In this document: positions 10,096 to 19,382 of the stretch, in pieces | Layout: every line of letters starts with the position of its first letter | Numbering within the stretch: the stretch's first letter is position 1 | Assembly (NCBI RefSeq): GCF_000227115.2 | Contig: NC_016479.1 | Coordinates: forward strand, 1,796,686-1,860,685 | Origin: Naumovozyma dairenensis CBS 421 | Lineage: Eukaryota > Ascomycota > Saccharomycetes > Saccharomycetales > Saccharomycetaceae | Length of the DNA stretch: 64,000 nt | Direction of reading: 5' to 3' | Translations under genes and position numbers: made by a program | The notes under the pieces: model-generated | What the model saw: the letters and a program-made list of their open reading frames with translations, nothing else | Told to the model about the DNA's origin: nothing | Databases searched by the model: none

Positions 10096-11310
10096 TTACG
10101 CAAATTCAAAACTTGAATTTGCAAATGAAGAGAAACCTCGTACATTATCATTATCATTCTCAATTTCGTAATCATCAAGAAATGGCTTCAATTCAAATTT
10201 TTGAAATTTTTCAGCATCTTCATGATAATAAAATCCATTAAATGACCCCATGATTTGGTCATGAACCATATAATAAAACCCATCAAATGAGGCACCATTG
10301 ATACCGTCATCTTCATCTCGTTCGTCATAGTAATCATGGTCATGATCTTGTTGTTTCAATAACATTTTTTCCTTCCATCTCATGAAAACAAATCTGTTAT
10401 TTAGATAATTTTTCAAATATGAATCCATCTCGGACCTATTCAATAGTTCATTCTTATCATCATCAGCATTGTTCGATAAAAATAATTTCTTAAAAATGGG
10501 GAAATTTAACCAATGATCTAAATCAATTTCATCCAGAGATTTAAAATCTTGCAAATAATCGTCATTGTATAGATTGTTTGAAGACCAATTAGAGGAGAAA
10601 AAATCGAATTTATCATTCATAACATATGTTTCGAAAAATGTGGTAATTTCAGGGTATTGTGGAGTTAATCCCTTTATCGTTAGATGCCCTGTCATATGAG
10701 GAGTTAATGAAGGTGGTAATGATTTAGCTGTTTGGTTATAAGATATATCATGGGTTTCTACTGCAGAGATGGGTAAGTCAACTGTTTCTAATTCTACTAT
10801 AACTTGATATTTTTTATAACCTGACATTTGGAAGCCTTTGAATTTCATTGATGGTTTTAAGAAGTTTGTTGTTATTGGAATACTATTAAAATATTTTTGT
10901 GAAGAATATGAAGGTTTGTCATTAATAATAAGATTAGCATTGTCTGAAGGTGTAGTAGTAGTAGTAGGAATATATTTATTTTGGAGTTGTAAAGATGACG
11001 ACGACAAGGATGGAGAAGAAGGTGATGGAGTTGGAGATAAACTCTTTAGAGATGGTAGAGAATCTATGGATTCACATTTATAAATGTCCTTGGATTTTGT
11101 TAATTGCTCCCGTAGTAAGGACTGGTATAACCTTTGGTCATTGTCAGTGAATTTATTATTAATATTATTATTATTATTAATGTTATTATTGATGTTATTA
11201 TAAGTTGGCACATTAGTTGTTGTTATTTGTTGTGAGCCTTTTAGCGAATTTTCCTGGTCTTTTGTCTCTGAGAAGACATCAGCTGTGTCAATATGCAGCT
11301 CTTCTATCAT
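10096..11310 (-). CDS. VID24: Vid24/Gid4, substrate receptor of the GID ubiquitin ligase
   Basis: Vid24 (Gid4) recognises N-terminal proline degrons on gluconeogenic enzymes such as fructose-1,6-bisphosphatase and presents them to the GID/CTLH E3 ligase when glucose returns. The 404-residue protein has a long Asn/Ser/Thr-rich N-terminus (about 150 residues) followed by the Gid4 beta-barrel: GYKKYQVIVELETVDLP, LTPHMTGHLTIKGLTPQYP, FVFMRWKEKMLL, GASFDGFYYMVHDQ and GSFNGFYYHEDAEKFQKFEL. S. cerevisiae Vid24 has 362 residues; the difference is the N-terminus and an Asp/Glu loop near residue 335. It is convergent with YMC2, as in chromosome II. Confidence 0.95.
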   Translation of the reverse strand: MIEELHIDTADVFSETKDQENSLKGSQQITTTNVPTYNNINNNINNNNNINNKFTDNDQRLYQSLLREQLTKSKDIYKCESIDSLPSLKSLSPTPSPSSPSLSSSSLQLQNKYIPTTTTTPSDNANLIINDKPSYSSQKYFNSIPITTNFLKPSMKFKGFQMSGYKKYQVIVELETVDLPISAVETHDISYNQTAKSLPPSLTPHMTGHLTIKGLTPQYPEITTFFETYVMNDKFDFFSSNWSSNNLYNDDYLQDFKSLDEIDLDHWLNFPIFKKLFLSNNADDDKNELLNRSEMDSYLKNYLNNRFVFMRWKEKMLLKQQDHDHDYYDERDEDDGINGASFDGFYYMVHDQIMGSFNGFYYHEDAEKFQKFELKPFLDDYEIENDNDNVRGFSSFANSSFEFA

Positions 11311-12831
11311 TATATGGGTGACAAGTGTTGAGAGATAGTGAGACGGAGTTTTTCAGAATTGTTAGTGCAATTGTTAAAAAAGGCAAGAGACAGACAATGT
11401 AACGAGAAATAGAAAGACAAACGAAGCATACGTTATTCTACAGGAAAGTTCACTTCCAAGGATATATATATATATATATGTACTACTACATATTAGATAC
11501 TTTTTCTTTTCTTATATCATACAATATATGATGTTCATCACTCGAGCAAGAAGAAGAAACGATTATCGGAACAAGATCAGCGACAGCGAGAATAGAAAAA
11601 GAAAAGCGCATGTCCATAGACAGCAAGAAGGCACGGCGTGGGGTAAATTATTTGGATTTGGGAAAAGTGCCAAACAAGGGGCCCCGATCTGTTCCGAAAG
11701 CTTGAGTGGCAGTGGTGTCTGGGCGAAAATTTTCATCAAGATTTGGTGTCACACTTTTGTATTTGTCCCTCCCACGTCAGTGTTTTTGACTTTTCTCTTT
11801 ATCTCCGTCGCAATTTCCAGGAAAAAACACAAAAATACGTGACAGAATTACGGAATTTTGCAATCAATCATGAGGAAATGGCTATAAGATGAAAGTGTTT
11901 TACGATTATAATAGTCTTTTTGCCCTCAATAAATCATATCAACATAACTAAGCCAAGCATGCGTTTGGGAGGGAGAAGAAAGTCATTAAAGATCGGGCAC
12001 GTTCTACATATAAACGAAACAACATTTCCTTGTTTGCTTGTAGCGTGAAGCAAACGTCTTATTCTCATATATATTAATAGAAAATCTACAACCAATGGAT
12101 TTAGAGTAATATAACGTTAATATGATAATAATAGTATTTGAGAAATATGCTTTTCATTTGAGAGGGGGGTTGACGATGAAGAATTAAAATACGTTTTTTC
12201 GAAACACTATTCTCATAATACGACAATTGTAAGTCGGTAACGTACAATCTGTGAACTTAAAGCAATAAAAATACAGACCGTACAAGATTAGGTTCATTCT
12301 CAAAAATAGCTCTTCGGTGATCCCAAGGAACAAAGCAACAATGGATGAAGGAATGTCACAACTTTGATGTAAATGTTAACATCCATCTACGCCTTCACAT
12401 ACGTATGTATATAGTCCGAAGTAAACAGGGACTGGGAATTGGAACGTATGTATTTTCGTCACATAATGTAAGCCTAACCGTATGTTTTTGCTCCATCATA
12501 ATTTACAATGACCGACCAAAAGTGTACCCGCGGTGCTAGTAATGGGTATCTCAATACCCGTCTAGCAAACCACGGATACTTTTATGCGGTTGTTCTCGAA
12601 GGGCAAAGAAAAGAAAACAGAAGTCGAAGAACACAGAAATTTTGGAAAATTGGACAAAGGTGAACTTATTACGTACAGTGGGAAAAATAATGTGTTGAAT
12701 ACGTAGACTAGTTTATCATACAACCATCAAACAGTTTGTATTTTTTATAAGGAACTAACTAACGGTGTTTCATTTGTCATTCAATTCGATCATATCTTAT
12801 CAAGAAACATCGCAACCAGGCACAATTCAAG
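11311..12831. promoter_or_regulatory. Long divergent intergenic region between VID24 and PHO88
   Basis: About 1.5 kb. It holds a (TA)n run at 11461-11479, a perfect 8-bp inverted repeat GTTTGCTT/AAGCAAAC at 12032-12055, and a nested palindrome at 12535-12566. Frames at 11528-11842 and 12345-12539 have no recognisable content or neighbours that support them. I found no tRNA or intron-containing gene here. Confidence 0.5.
12535..12566. repeat. Nested inverted repeat upstream of PHO88
   Basis: The outer arms GCTAG (12535-12539) and CTAGC (12562-12566) enclose GGGTAT (12544-12549) and ATACCC (12554-12559) around a four-base centre. It lies about 270 bases before the PHO88 ATG and could be a binding-site palindrome or a small hairpin. 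Confidence 0.8.
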
Positions 12832-13422
12832 ATGAACTCACAAGTCTCTAACATCGTCATCATGCTTGTCATGATGCAAGCTTCTCGTCGTATTGACATG
12901 GAAAACGAAACTAACATCTTCTACATCAGAGCAGCATACGGTACTTCTTTCATCATTGGGTTCCTAATCTACCAATTTGCTAGAAGAAAGATTATCAGCA
13001 GAAATGATATCACTGAATTGAAATACAAACACAAAGAACAAGGTACCAACAAAGAGGTGGAAATTGTTACCACCGTAAAGGAATACGATTTACAAGAAAT
13101 TGACGCCGCTATCAAGTCCACTTTTACTAACTTGGCCATGATGGGGTTCATGCATTTATATATGAAATATACTAACCCATTATTCATGCAATCCATCTCT
13201 CCAATCAAATCCGCATTGGAACATAATGAAGTTCAAATTCATTTGTTTAGTAAAGCCGCTACTGGTGACTTGAAGAGACCTTTCAAGACTCCTTCATTGA
13301 TGGACAGCTTCATGAACGCAGGTGCAGGTGCTACCGCTCAATCTGCAGATGTCGATGAAGAATTACCAAAGATTGAAGAAATTGTTGAAGATAAAGCCGC
13401 TGAAGGTATCAAGACCGAATAA
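12832..13422 (+). CDS. PHO88: Pho88/Snd3, ER membrane protein of the SND targeting route
   Basis: Pho88 (Snd3) is an abundant ER membrane protein that acts in SRP-independent targeting of proteins to the ER and was first linked to phosphate transport. The 196-residue protein (188 in S. cerevisiae) starts MNSQVSNIVIMLVMMQ, a hydrophobic N-terminal segment, has a second segment near 40-60, the conserved AMMGFMHLYMKYTNPLFMQS at about 100-120 and KSALEHNEVQIHLFSKAATGDLKRPFK. The tail is charged and acidic. Codons are biased toward GGT, TCC and AAG forms, suggesting high expression. It follows VID24 as in S. cerevisiae, but the neighbour IML3 is missing. Confidence 0.96.
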   Translation: MNSQVSNIVIMLVMMQASRRIDMENETNIFYIRAAYGTSFIIGFLIYQFARRKIISRNDITELKYKHKEQGTNKEVEIVTTVKEYDLQEIDAAIKSTFTNLAMMGFMHLYMKYTNPLFMQSISPIKSALEHNEVQIHLFSKAATGDLKRPFKTPSLMDSFMNAGAGATAQSADVDEELPKIEEIVEDKAAEGIKTE

Positions 13423-13941
13423 ATGGTGTTGCGTTTCATCCATTTTTTTCCATCTTTTTTACATCTTTATCTCACAAAGAAGATATATTCCAGTTTTCCC
13501 GTATCTACCTTCTATTCATGTGAAATGGAATGAAATTTTGACACAATAACTAACTCTTACGTTTTATCAGCTATTATTATTATATTATTATTATATTATT
13601 ATTATTACTCGATATACATCTTATATATTGTTAAGGATTATTAATTCACGTTTTCTTTCTGTTAAATAAAGCCTCTTAGTCGCTTTATTCTGTGTATTTT
13701 CCTGTGGAATTTTCTATCTTTATTATGTCTGAGTCAAAAAAATTATGACATTCGAGCTGTCATTACCGTTCTCGCTTACTAACAAAATCTAAATACACAA
13801 TCACTCTATAGAAGACACTCAAATATATATAAGAAATATAGCAAGTAGATGGTAAGAATACTTTCATTATAACATTTTTGATCGTTTTCGCAGTAATAAT
13901 TAGCCTGTCAATGTACTTCATATGAGATAAAAAGAAGGACC
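13423..13941. other. PHO88-ISA2 intergenic region with TTA microsatellite
   Basis: This 519-base spacer between two tandem plus-strand genes contains a TTA/ATT microsatellite at about 13573-13606. No gene is seen. Confidence 0.6.
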
Positions 13942-14514
13942 ATGTTTGTAAACTCATTAAAAGCAAGATTACCAATACTAATACCAAGATCCTCAATAAC
14001 AAGAACCCTATCACCATCACTACTACGATTATATTCAACATTAAATACAGAGCCAATTTACATTACACCATTAAAAATAATAAATCAAATCCCAAATTTA
14101 AACATTAAGATAACCGACCACGCTGCTGAAAGATTGAATCTAATTTATAATACATCAAAAGAAATTCTACAAATCGGTGTAGAAAGTGGTGGATGTCATG
14201 GATTCCAATACAATTTAAACCTCATACCTGATCCTGACCTTCAATCCTCGAAAGATAGTGAAAAAAATACATCGAAGACGCAAGAAGAGGAGGATGAGTT
14301 TAATACGGCGAACTCAACGAAAAATGATACCGTGTATGTTATACCACCTGATGGCGGGAAAGTTATAATTGATGAACATTCCTTGAAAATCCTTAATGAT
14401 TCCATATTGAATTTCACAACGGAATTGATTGGATCTCAATTTAAGATTGAAGATGGGAATTTGAAATCAAGTTGTGGTTGTGGGAGTTCTTTTGATGCTG
14501 AAGTTAAAAAATAA
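13942..14514 (+). CDS. ISA2: Isa2, mitochondrial A-type iron-sulfur assembly protein
   Basis: Isa2 works with Isa1 and Iba57 in the mitochondrial matrix to make [4Fe-4S] clusters for aconitase and lipoate synthase. The 190-residue protein starts with a basic presequence containing an RLYST cleavage-type motif (residues 29-33). Its HesB/IscA domain has the three conserved cysteines: C85 in ESGGCHGF and C178/C180 in SSCGCGSSF. An acidic, Lys/Glu-rich insert of about 30 residues sits near 97-127. In S. cerevisiae ISA2 is YPR067W on chromosome XVI, so its place here reflects differential loss of duplicated copies. A Puf3-type motif follows in the 3' region. Confidence 0.95.
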   Translation: MFVNSLKARLPILIPRSSITRTLSPSLLRLYSTLNTEPIYITPLKIINQIPNLNIKITDHAAERLNLIYNTSKEILQIGVESGGCHGFQYNLNLIPDPDLQSSKDSEKNTSKTQEEEDEFNTANSTKNDTVYVIPPDGGKVIIDEHSLKILNDSILNFTTELIGSQFKIEDGNLKSSCGCGSSFDAEVKK

Positions 14515-15179
14515 TCCACATACATTATTTTCACGATGTTGTTCTAGAGACAGTATCAAAAGTGGTCATTTGTATTCTAAGACTTTTCAACACTAAATCC
14601 ACATATATTTATTCTTGTATATAGAACTGATTAACCAATTATAGAAATTCATAAAACAAAATACCATGTTCTTTATTATATTTAATATTCTAGATTGATA
14701 TCAGAGTCATTAGCTAGTTAGTCACGTCCATATATGGCTTGGACCTTCAACTACTTCCTTTATAGCTCTATTGCATCGATACTTGTCAGGTAATAACAAA
14801 CAACAATATGTATCGTCGTAAAACTACCTTGTTTATCAGTTACAAATACCTTCTTATGAAGTTAGTTTTAATTACTCTAAACCATACCTACACTGCAGGA
14901 TCTAAGGATGGGATAGTATTAGCTGAATACAAACACAACCCTGATCAAGTATAATAGAGATCATGTTAAAATATGTTAGCCTCGTTTGTTCAACAACTTC
15001 TTCAGGAATTATGAATGACTGACTACGTAACTCGTTCTCGATCATAAAAGTATGGGTATTAATTAATAAAAATAATTTGTATATATAAATAAGTATAGAG
15101 TCTCCCCATTCTATTTATTGTCTATCAATTACATAAGCATAATAATACAAGAAGATTATTTTTTTACAAATCGGTCTCA
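14515..15179. other. Convergent region between ISA2 and the cell-wall gene
   Basis: This 665-base AT-rich interval contains the Puf3 motif listed separately. IML3, which lies between PHO88 and AIM3 in S. cerevisiae, is not found here or elsewhere in the window. Confidence 0.5.
14614..14623 (+). promoter_or_regulatory. Puf3-type motif in the ISA2 3' region
   Basis: The sequence CTTGTATATA fits the Puf3 RNA recognition motif CNUGUANAUA and lies about 100 bases after the ISA2 stop. Puf3 controls mRNAs for mitochondrial proteins in S. cerevisiae. Whether it lies inside the transcript is inferred. Confidence 0.6.
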
Positions 15180-17177
15180 TTATAATAATAAGATACCAGC
15201 AGCAACAATACCAGCACCTAAACCGACAAGTTGCTTAGCAGCACCATTTTCAGTTTGTTGTTGAACAGTTGCAGATGGAGAAGCACCAGATGGTTTGTTG
15301 GTAACTTGAGAAACCTTAATGGTGGAACTACCACTAGCACCAGTAGAGACAGCAACTTTTTCAACTTCAGAAGAAGCCTTAGAAGTAACAGTCTTACCTA
15401 AAGTAGTGTAAATGATTTCAGTGTAGGTAGTGTTTTCATCGTTACCCTTACCCTTACCAGTTGGAGAAGCAGTAGCCTTTGATTTACAAACTTCATCAGT
15501 ACAAGTAACAGTCTTATTATCAGTAACGTAGACAACTTCAGTAGAAGTCTTAGTAGAAGCATTACCAGCAGCAGACGCCTTAGATTTACATTCTTCATCG
15601 GTACATTCACAAGTAACAGTGACACCTTCAGTGACGTAAACAATTTCAGTGGTGGTCTTAGCTTGAGCGTTGTTAGCAGCAGTAGCTTTAGATTTACAAT
15701 CTTCATCGGTACATTCACAAGTAATAGTGACACCTTCAGTCACGTAGACAATGTCAGTGGTTGTCTTAGCAGGAGCAGCAGTGGCCTTAGACTTGCAAAC
15801 TTCTTCAGTACACGTAACAGTCTTACCTTCAGTAGTATAAATGTAAGTAGTTGAATTTTGGAATTGTGGATTGGCAGTAGTGGAGTTAGCGTATGTCTTG
15901 GTGGCTGATGCAGAAATTAATAATTTAGATTGTTGACATTTTTCATCACAACTAGTGACAGTCTTTTCAGCAACAGTGTATGCGGTTTTTGTAGCACGTT
16001 CTGATTCTTCACAGTCAACACAAGATGTGGTGATATCAGATGATACCGAAGAGATCGGAGTAGTCTTGGCAGAAGATGAAGCAACAGCAGCAGAGGATGA
16101 GACAACAGCGGCGGATGATGAAGCAAGAGCAGCAGATGATGAGACAACAGTTGCGGATGATGGGACAACTGCAGCTTCAGATGAGGTAGCAACTGGGGTT
16201 TCAGATGAAGATGATGAAGAAGAAAGAGCAGCAATGAATGATGCTTCTTCTTTAGCGATAGATGAGGCGACAGCAGAGGAAGCAAGAACAGATGAATCGG
16301 CAGAAGATGAAGATGAAGCGACAGCAGACACAGTGGAAGCTAATTTAGTTGAACTTTCAGTAGACAATTCCTCAGCGGCAGATGAGCTTTTTTTGGCCTC
16401 AGAAGTAGATGCATCGGCAGTTGACGTAGCAGCTGAAGAAGTTTCGACAGCAGCGTTTGATGCAATCGTAGCTGAAGAAGAGGTAGAAGTAGTAGTAGTG
16501 GTAGTAGTAGGGGTGGCAATAGGGCTACTAGTAGTAGTGGTAGTAGTAGGAGTGGTAGTAGATGGAGTGGTAGTAGTACTAGTAGTACTAGTGGTTGGGG
16601 CGGTAGTGGTAGTAGATGGAGTGGTAGAAGTACTAGTAGTACTAGTAGTACTAGTGGTAGTGGTAGTAGATGGAGTGGTAGTAGTACTAGTACTAGTAGA
16701 AGTAGTAGTAGGAGTCGGAGTAGGAGTTGGAGTTGGAGTTGGAGTTGGAGTTGGAGTTGGAGTTGGAGTTGGAGTTGGAGTTGGAGTTGGAGAAGGAGGC
16801 CACATTGTAACGATACCTCTAGCTTCTAAAGATTTAGAAATGGCAGGTTGTAATCTCTCAGAGTACCATGGGACACCTGTAATCATAGATGTGATTTCAG
16901 CAGGTGGGATAGTACTGAATAAAGTTGTGAATTTATTGTTTGGATCGGTACCGAATAAGATGGCCATAACAGCTTTCATAATTTCTGATGGGTAAGGCAT
17001 ATCTGGGTTTGCACCTTGCATGGACAAATAATCAGCCATATGACCATGGATATCATTGACGTAAATAGCCAATTCGATCATGTTAACGGTTTCATCATCA
17101 GGGGTTAGAGTCGTCAATGCACTTGTCAATGAAGTCAACGCAGATACTAGAAGTGTGCTTTTCAATAATTTCACCAT
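15180..17177 (-). CDS. TIR/DAN/PAU-type GPI-anchored cell-wall mannoprotein
   Basis: A 665-residue secreted wall protein. Residues 1-20 are a signal peptide (MVKLLKSTLLVSALTSLTSA). Residues 21 to about 128 are an SRP1/TIP1 domain (LTPDDETVNMIELAIYVND, PWYSERLQPAI) of the S. cerevisiae TIR, DAN and PAU proteins, which are induced in cold or anaerobic conditions. Then come a Pro-Thr repeat (about 130-160), a long Ser/Thr/Ala region expected to be O-mannosylated, and six degenerate repeats built on VYVTEGVTVTCECTDEECKS, four of which keep paired cysteines. The C-terminus (ENGAAKQ then a hydrophobic tail ending GILLL) is a GPI-attachment signal. The gene has no counterpart at this place in S. cerevisiae and occupies the slot where IML3 would be. 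A TATA box lies at 17281-17287 and a TCGTATA sterol-type element at 17470-17476. Confidence 0.88.
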   Translation of the reverse strand: MVKLLKSTLLVSALTSLTSALTTLTPDDETVNMIELAIYVNDIHGHMADYLSMQGANPDMPYPSEIMKAVMAILFGTDPNNKFTTLFSTIPPAEITSMITGVPWYSERLQPAISKSLEARGIVTMWPPSPTPTPTPTPTPTPTPTPTPTPTPTPTPTTTSTSTSTTTTPSTTTTTSTTSTTSTSTTPSTTTTAPTTSTTSTTTTPSTTTPTTTTTTSSPIATPTTTTTTTSTSSSATIASNAAVETSSAATSTADASTSEAKKSSSAAEELSTESSTKLASTVSAVASSSSSADSSVLASSAVASSIAKEEASFIAALSSSSSSSETPVATSSEAAVVPSSATVVSSSAALASSSAAVVSSSAAVASSSAKTTPISSVSSDITTSCVDCEESERATKTAYTVAEKTVTSCDEKCQQSKLLISASATKTYANSTTANPQFQNSTTYIYTTEGKTVTCTEEVCKSKATAAPAKTTTDIVYVTEGVTITCECTDEDCKSKATAANNAQAKTTTEIVYVTEGVTVTCECTDEECKSKASAAGNASTKTSTEVVYVTDNKTVTCTDEVCKSKATASPTGKGKGNDENTTYTEIIYTTLGKTVTSKASSEVEKVAVSTGASGSSTIKVSQVTNKPSGASPSATVQQQTENGAAKQLVGLGAGIVAAGILLL

Positions 17178-17280
17178 TTTTCTTTTAGATAAATGTGTTA
17201 ATTTCTTTCAGTTGATTTGGAATAGAGGTTTTGAAGAAAAGAAATTGCCTATTGGGATACATAGATTTGTTTCTTTCATC

Positions 17281-17287
17281 TTATATA
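17281..17287 (-). promoter_or_regulatory. TATA box of the TIR-like gene
   Basis: TATATAA on the minus strand, about 105 bases upstream of the ATG, a normal yeast distance. Confidence 0.55.
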
Positions 17288-17469
17288 GTAGTTTGATGGA
17301 GTTGCACAATTGAGAAAATAAGTTTCTGTAGGAAATCTACGTATTAACAAAAAAGGGTTCCTTTAACGTATACGTATCTTGTTTATTTGTGCAAAGCTTT
17401 GATGGGAAAGTTTTTGCATAAAAAGCTTAGTTCATCGAGTAGTTTTCTTATGTGTGTCGTTTACAATAA

Positions 17470-17476
17470 TCGTATA
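17470..17476. promoter_or_regulatory. Sterol regulatory element (TCGTATA) upstream of the TIR-like gene
   Basis: TCGTATA is the core bound by Upc2/Ecm22 in S. cerevisiae, where it activates anaerobic TIR and DAN genes. It is about 295 bases upstream of the ATG. A seven-base match may be chance; the gene family makes it plausible. Confidence 0.4.
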
Positions 17477-18107
17477 TCATATTTTGGAAAGTAACAGGTA
17501 AGTTATGCGTGATTTTTCAAGGATTTCCCAAAAATGAGAAACATTCTGTACAAAATACGAGTATCTACAACGAAGGAAATGAAAGTGCATAATTATTGGT
17601 ATGTTAAAATTATTCGACAAAGAGACACCAGAGGAAGATGTGTGAAAGCGGCTGAGAAGTTACAAAAATCGGAACTACTTGTGAACGCAATTGGTTTAGT
17701 CGTCGTTCAAAGGCAGAAAACTTATCGAAGGGACCCAGGCCTTTTACGTAAGTACAACGGGGTCCACATTTTAAGTTGGGGAAGGAAATTCATTTTTTTA
17801 GTTTTGTTCGAGTATGTCTCTGTAAAGACATTGATTAGGTAAAAATTAGGAACCAAAAATAGTGGCTATTTCTGGACATAATAAGTGATTAATAGCCGAG
17901 AGACCGATCTAGACAAGCGCGTGCATACGTAATCTCATTGTTAACAGTGCTTAGCACCTAAGCTTTACGACGTGAGTAACAAATTCAGGAGGGAGGGGAG
18001 TTAAAGTTTGACAGAACCTTTACGATATTGTACGAAACTGTATTTTATTTTCCGTCTCTACAATTATTTCTCTGTGTAAAAGAATAACTTGGAAGACATA
18101 GGTACAT

Positions 18108-18368
18108 TAGGCCTGGTTGGGCAACTTTTTGAAAAGCTTGCCCTCATAGTTCAACAAATATTTTGGGTCAATTTTGCTCAACCTTGCCCATTCCTTGCCC
18201 CACGGTAAGGAATACGTGAACATGTTGCTTAGGTGTTACCCGGCACCAAATTATAATTTGACCAAGTAACCTTTGTATTGAATTAGTTTACCATATAAAA
18301 TTATTTCTTAGCCGGGTTTTGCCCCAAAATGTGAAATTTCTTGCCCGGGTTTTGCCCAACCAGTCCTA
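18108..18368. mobile_element. Candidate hAT-like MITE, 261 bp, with terminal inverted repeats and 8-bp target duplication
   Basis: The left end TAGGCCTGGTTGGGCAA is an inverted copy of the right end (TAGGACTGGTTGGGCAA on the other strand), 16 of 17 bases. The element is flanked by AGGTACAT (18100-18107) and ACGTACAT (18369-18376), an 8-bp direct repeat with one mismatch, the target-duplication length of hAT transposons. TTGCCC occurs about six times inside the ends, like the subterminal transposase sites of hAT elements. There is no coding capacity, so it is a non-autonomous element. hAT families (Rover, Roamer) are known in Saccharomycetaceae; whether this belongs to one of them is untested. 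A TTACCCG (Reb1-type) site lies inside at 18236-18242. Confidence 0.75.
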
Positions 18369-19382
18369 ACGTACATACATGCATACATACCGGTTTCTTT
18401 ACGCGAATATTTACTCGAGGGATTTCCTCTTTGGGAAATTTAAAACGGTCTTAAATCTCCAGGGAAAAAAATTGGCTTCCTGTCACGTGCCCTATACCAA
18501 AATACATTGGAAAAAAAGTACCCGTACTATCAACTAAGGATGTTGGACGTAAAGTGATTTCGCTTTTATTTATTTTACTAAGTTAACGTCGCAATATAAA
18601 ATACCACAGAAAGATGACAGTTTCCTCCAGAGCATTAAAGTTGTTGTTAATTGTATTTGAATTTTACATTCCTGGTCTAATTGTTCAACTGCCTAATTTT
18701 GGTAGCATTCTCCGAAGCACCTCCTCTTGTACTTCGTCAGAATACAAGAGCATAGTACGCCAGTTAATTCAAAGCGTATACTATTTTAGTCTTCGTACGT
18801 TAGGGATGGTGTTAGAGAAACTGAAGCATACTAAAAATTTCATCTATTGTTTGATGATAAGTATTTTTTTATCTCGTTAAAATCTTTGAATAGTTTCAGA
18901 GAAAGAAACGAATGACACCCATTTTCTCAACTGGTTGAGTTTATGTAGTCTAGTCTACATCCTATGAATAATGAAAACTCCTTACTGCTAAGTATAAATC
19001 AACCCGCTTGAAGTGGCATAACATCAACATGTCGAACATGTCGAGCTCGAGCTACTGGCTGCTTAATAAATGTCATTCCTTTAAAACTTTTTTCTTACAA
19101 TTAGACGACGCTATAATGATTGCGCATTTTCTTTTCAAATACGTAGTTGTTATTCCTGAACCCCCACCCCCGGGGAAATTTAAATTTAAGCATAAAGTAG
19201 AATTAAAGGAAGGAACAAAGGAAAGTGTGACAGTAACTTGACTTGCTATAACGATAAGTTCGAAATATCTTCTAGAAATTGTTCGGAACGGAACCGGGTA
19301 CGGTAAGGATTATATCAATCAATACCAGGTTGTTGGAAAGAAAAAATCTGTTGTCAACGTAGAAGAAAAAGAAAAAGCAATT

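Larger units (their letters stand above)
17178..19382. promoter_or_regulatory. Divergent 2.2-kb region between the TIR-like gene and AIM3
   Basis: The interval contains the TIR-like promoter, a 261-bp hAT-like MITE (18108-18368), a CACGTG E-box at 18484-18489 and a tandem ACATGTCGA duplication near 19027. Frames at 17534-17842, 18614-18880 and 19008-19241 show no family signature and are probably chance ORFs. No tRNA was found. Confidence 0.5.

Noticed and set aside
11528..11842. A 104-aa frame upstream of VID24
   Set aside because: No domain, odd composition with a chance hydrophobic end, and no gene at this place in related yeasts that I know.
15955..16995. A 346-aa plus-strand frame inside the TIR-like gene
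   Set aside because: It is antisense to the Ser/Thr/Pro repeats and consists of Val/Gly/Glu runs created by the repeat codons; the minus-strand frame has a signal peptide, a known domain and a GPI signal.
17534..17842. A 102-aa frame between the TIR-like gene and AIM3
   Set aside because: No recognisable family, and it lies in promoter-like DNA; probably chance.
18484..18489. CACGTG considered as a centromere CDEI
   Set aside because: No CDEII-like AT block with a CDEIII motif follows, and the region is continuous with chromosome-arm synteny.
18614..18880. An 88-aa frame near the MITE
   Set aside because: Considered as a possible transposase remnant, but it has no hAT-type motif and lies outside the element.
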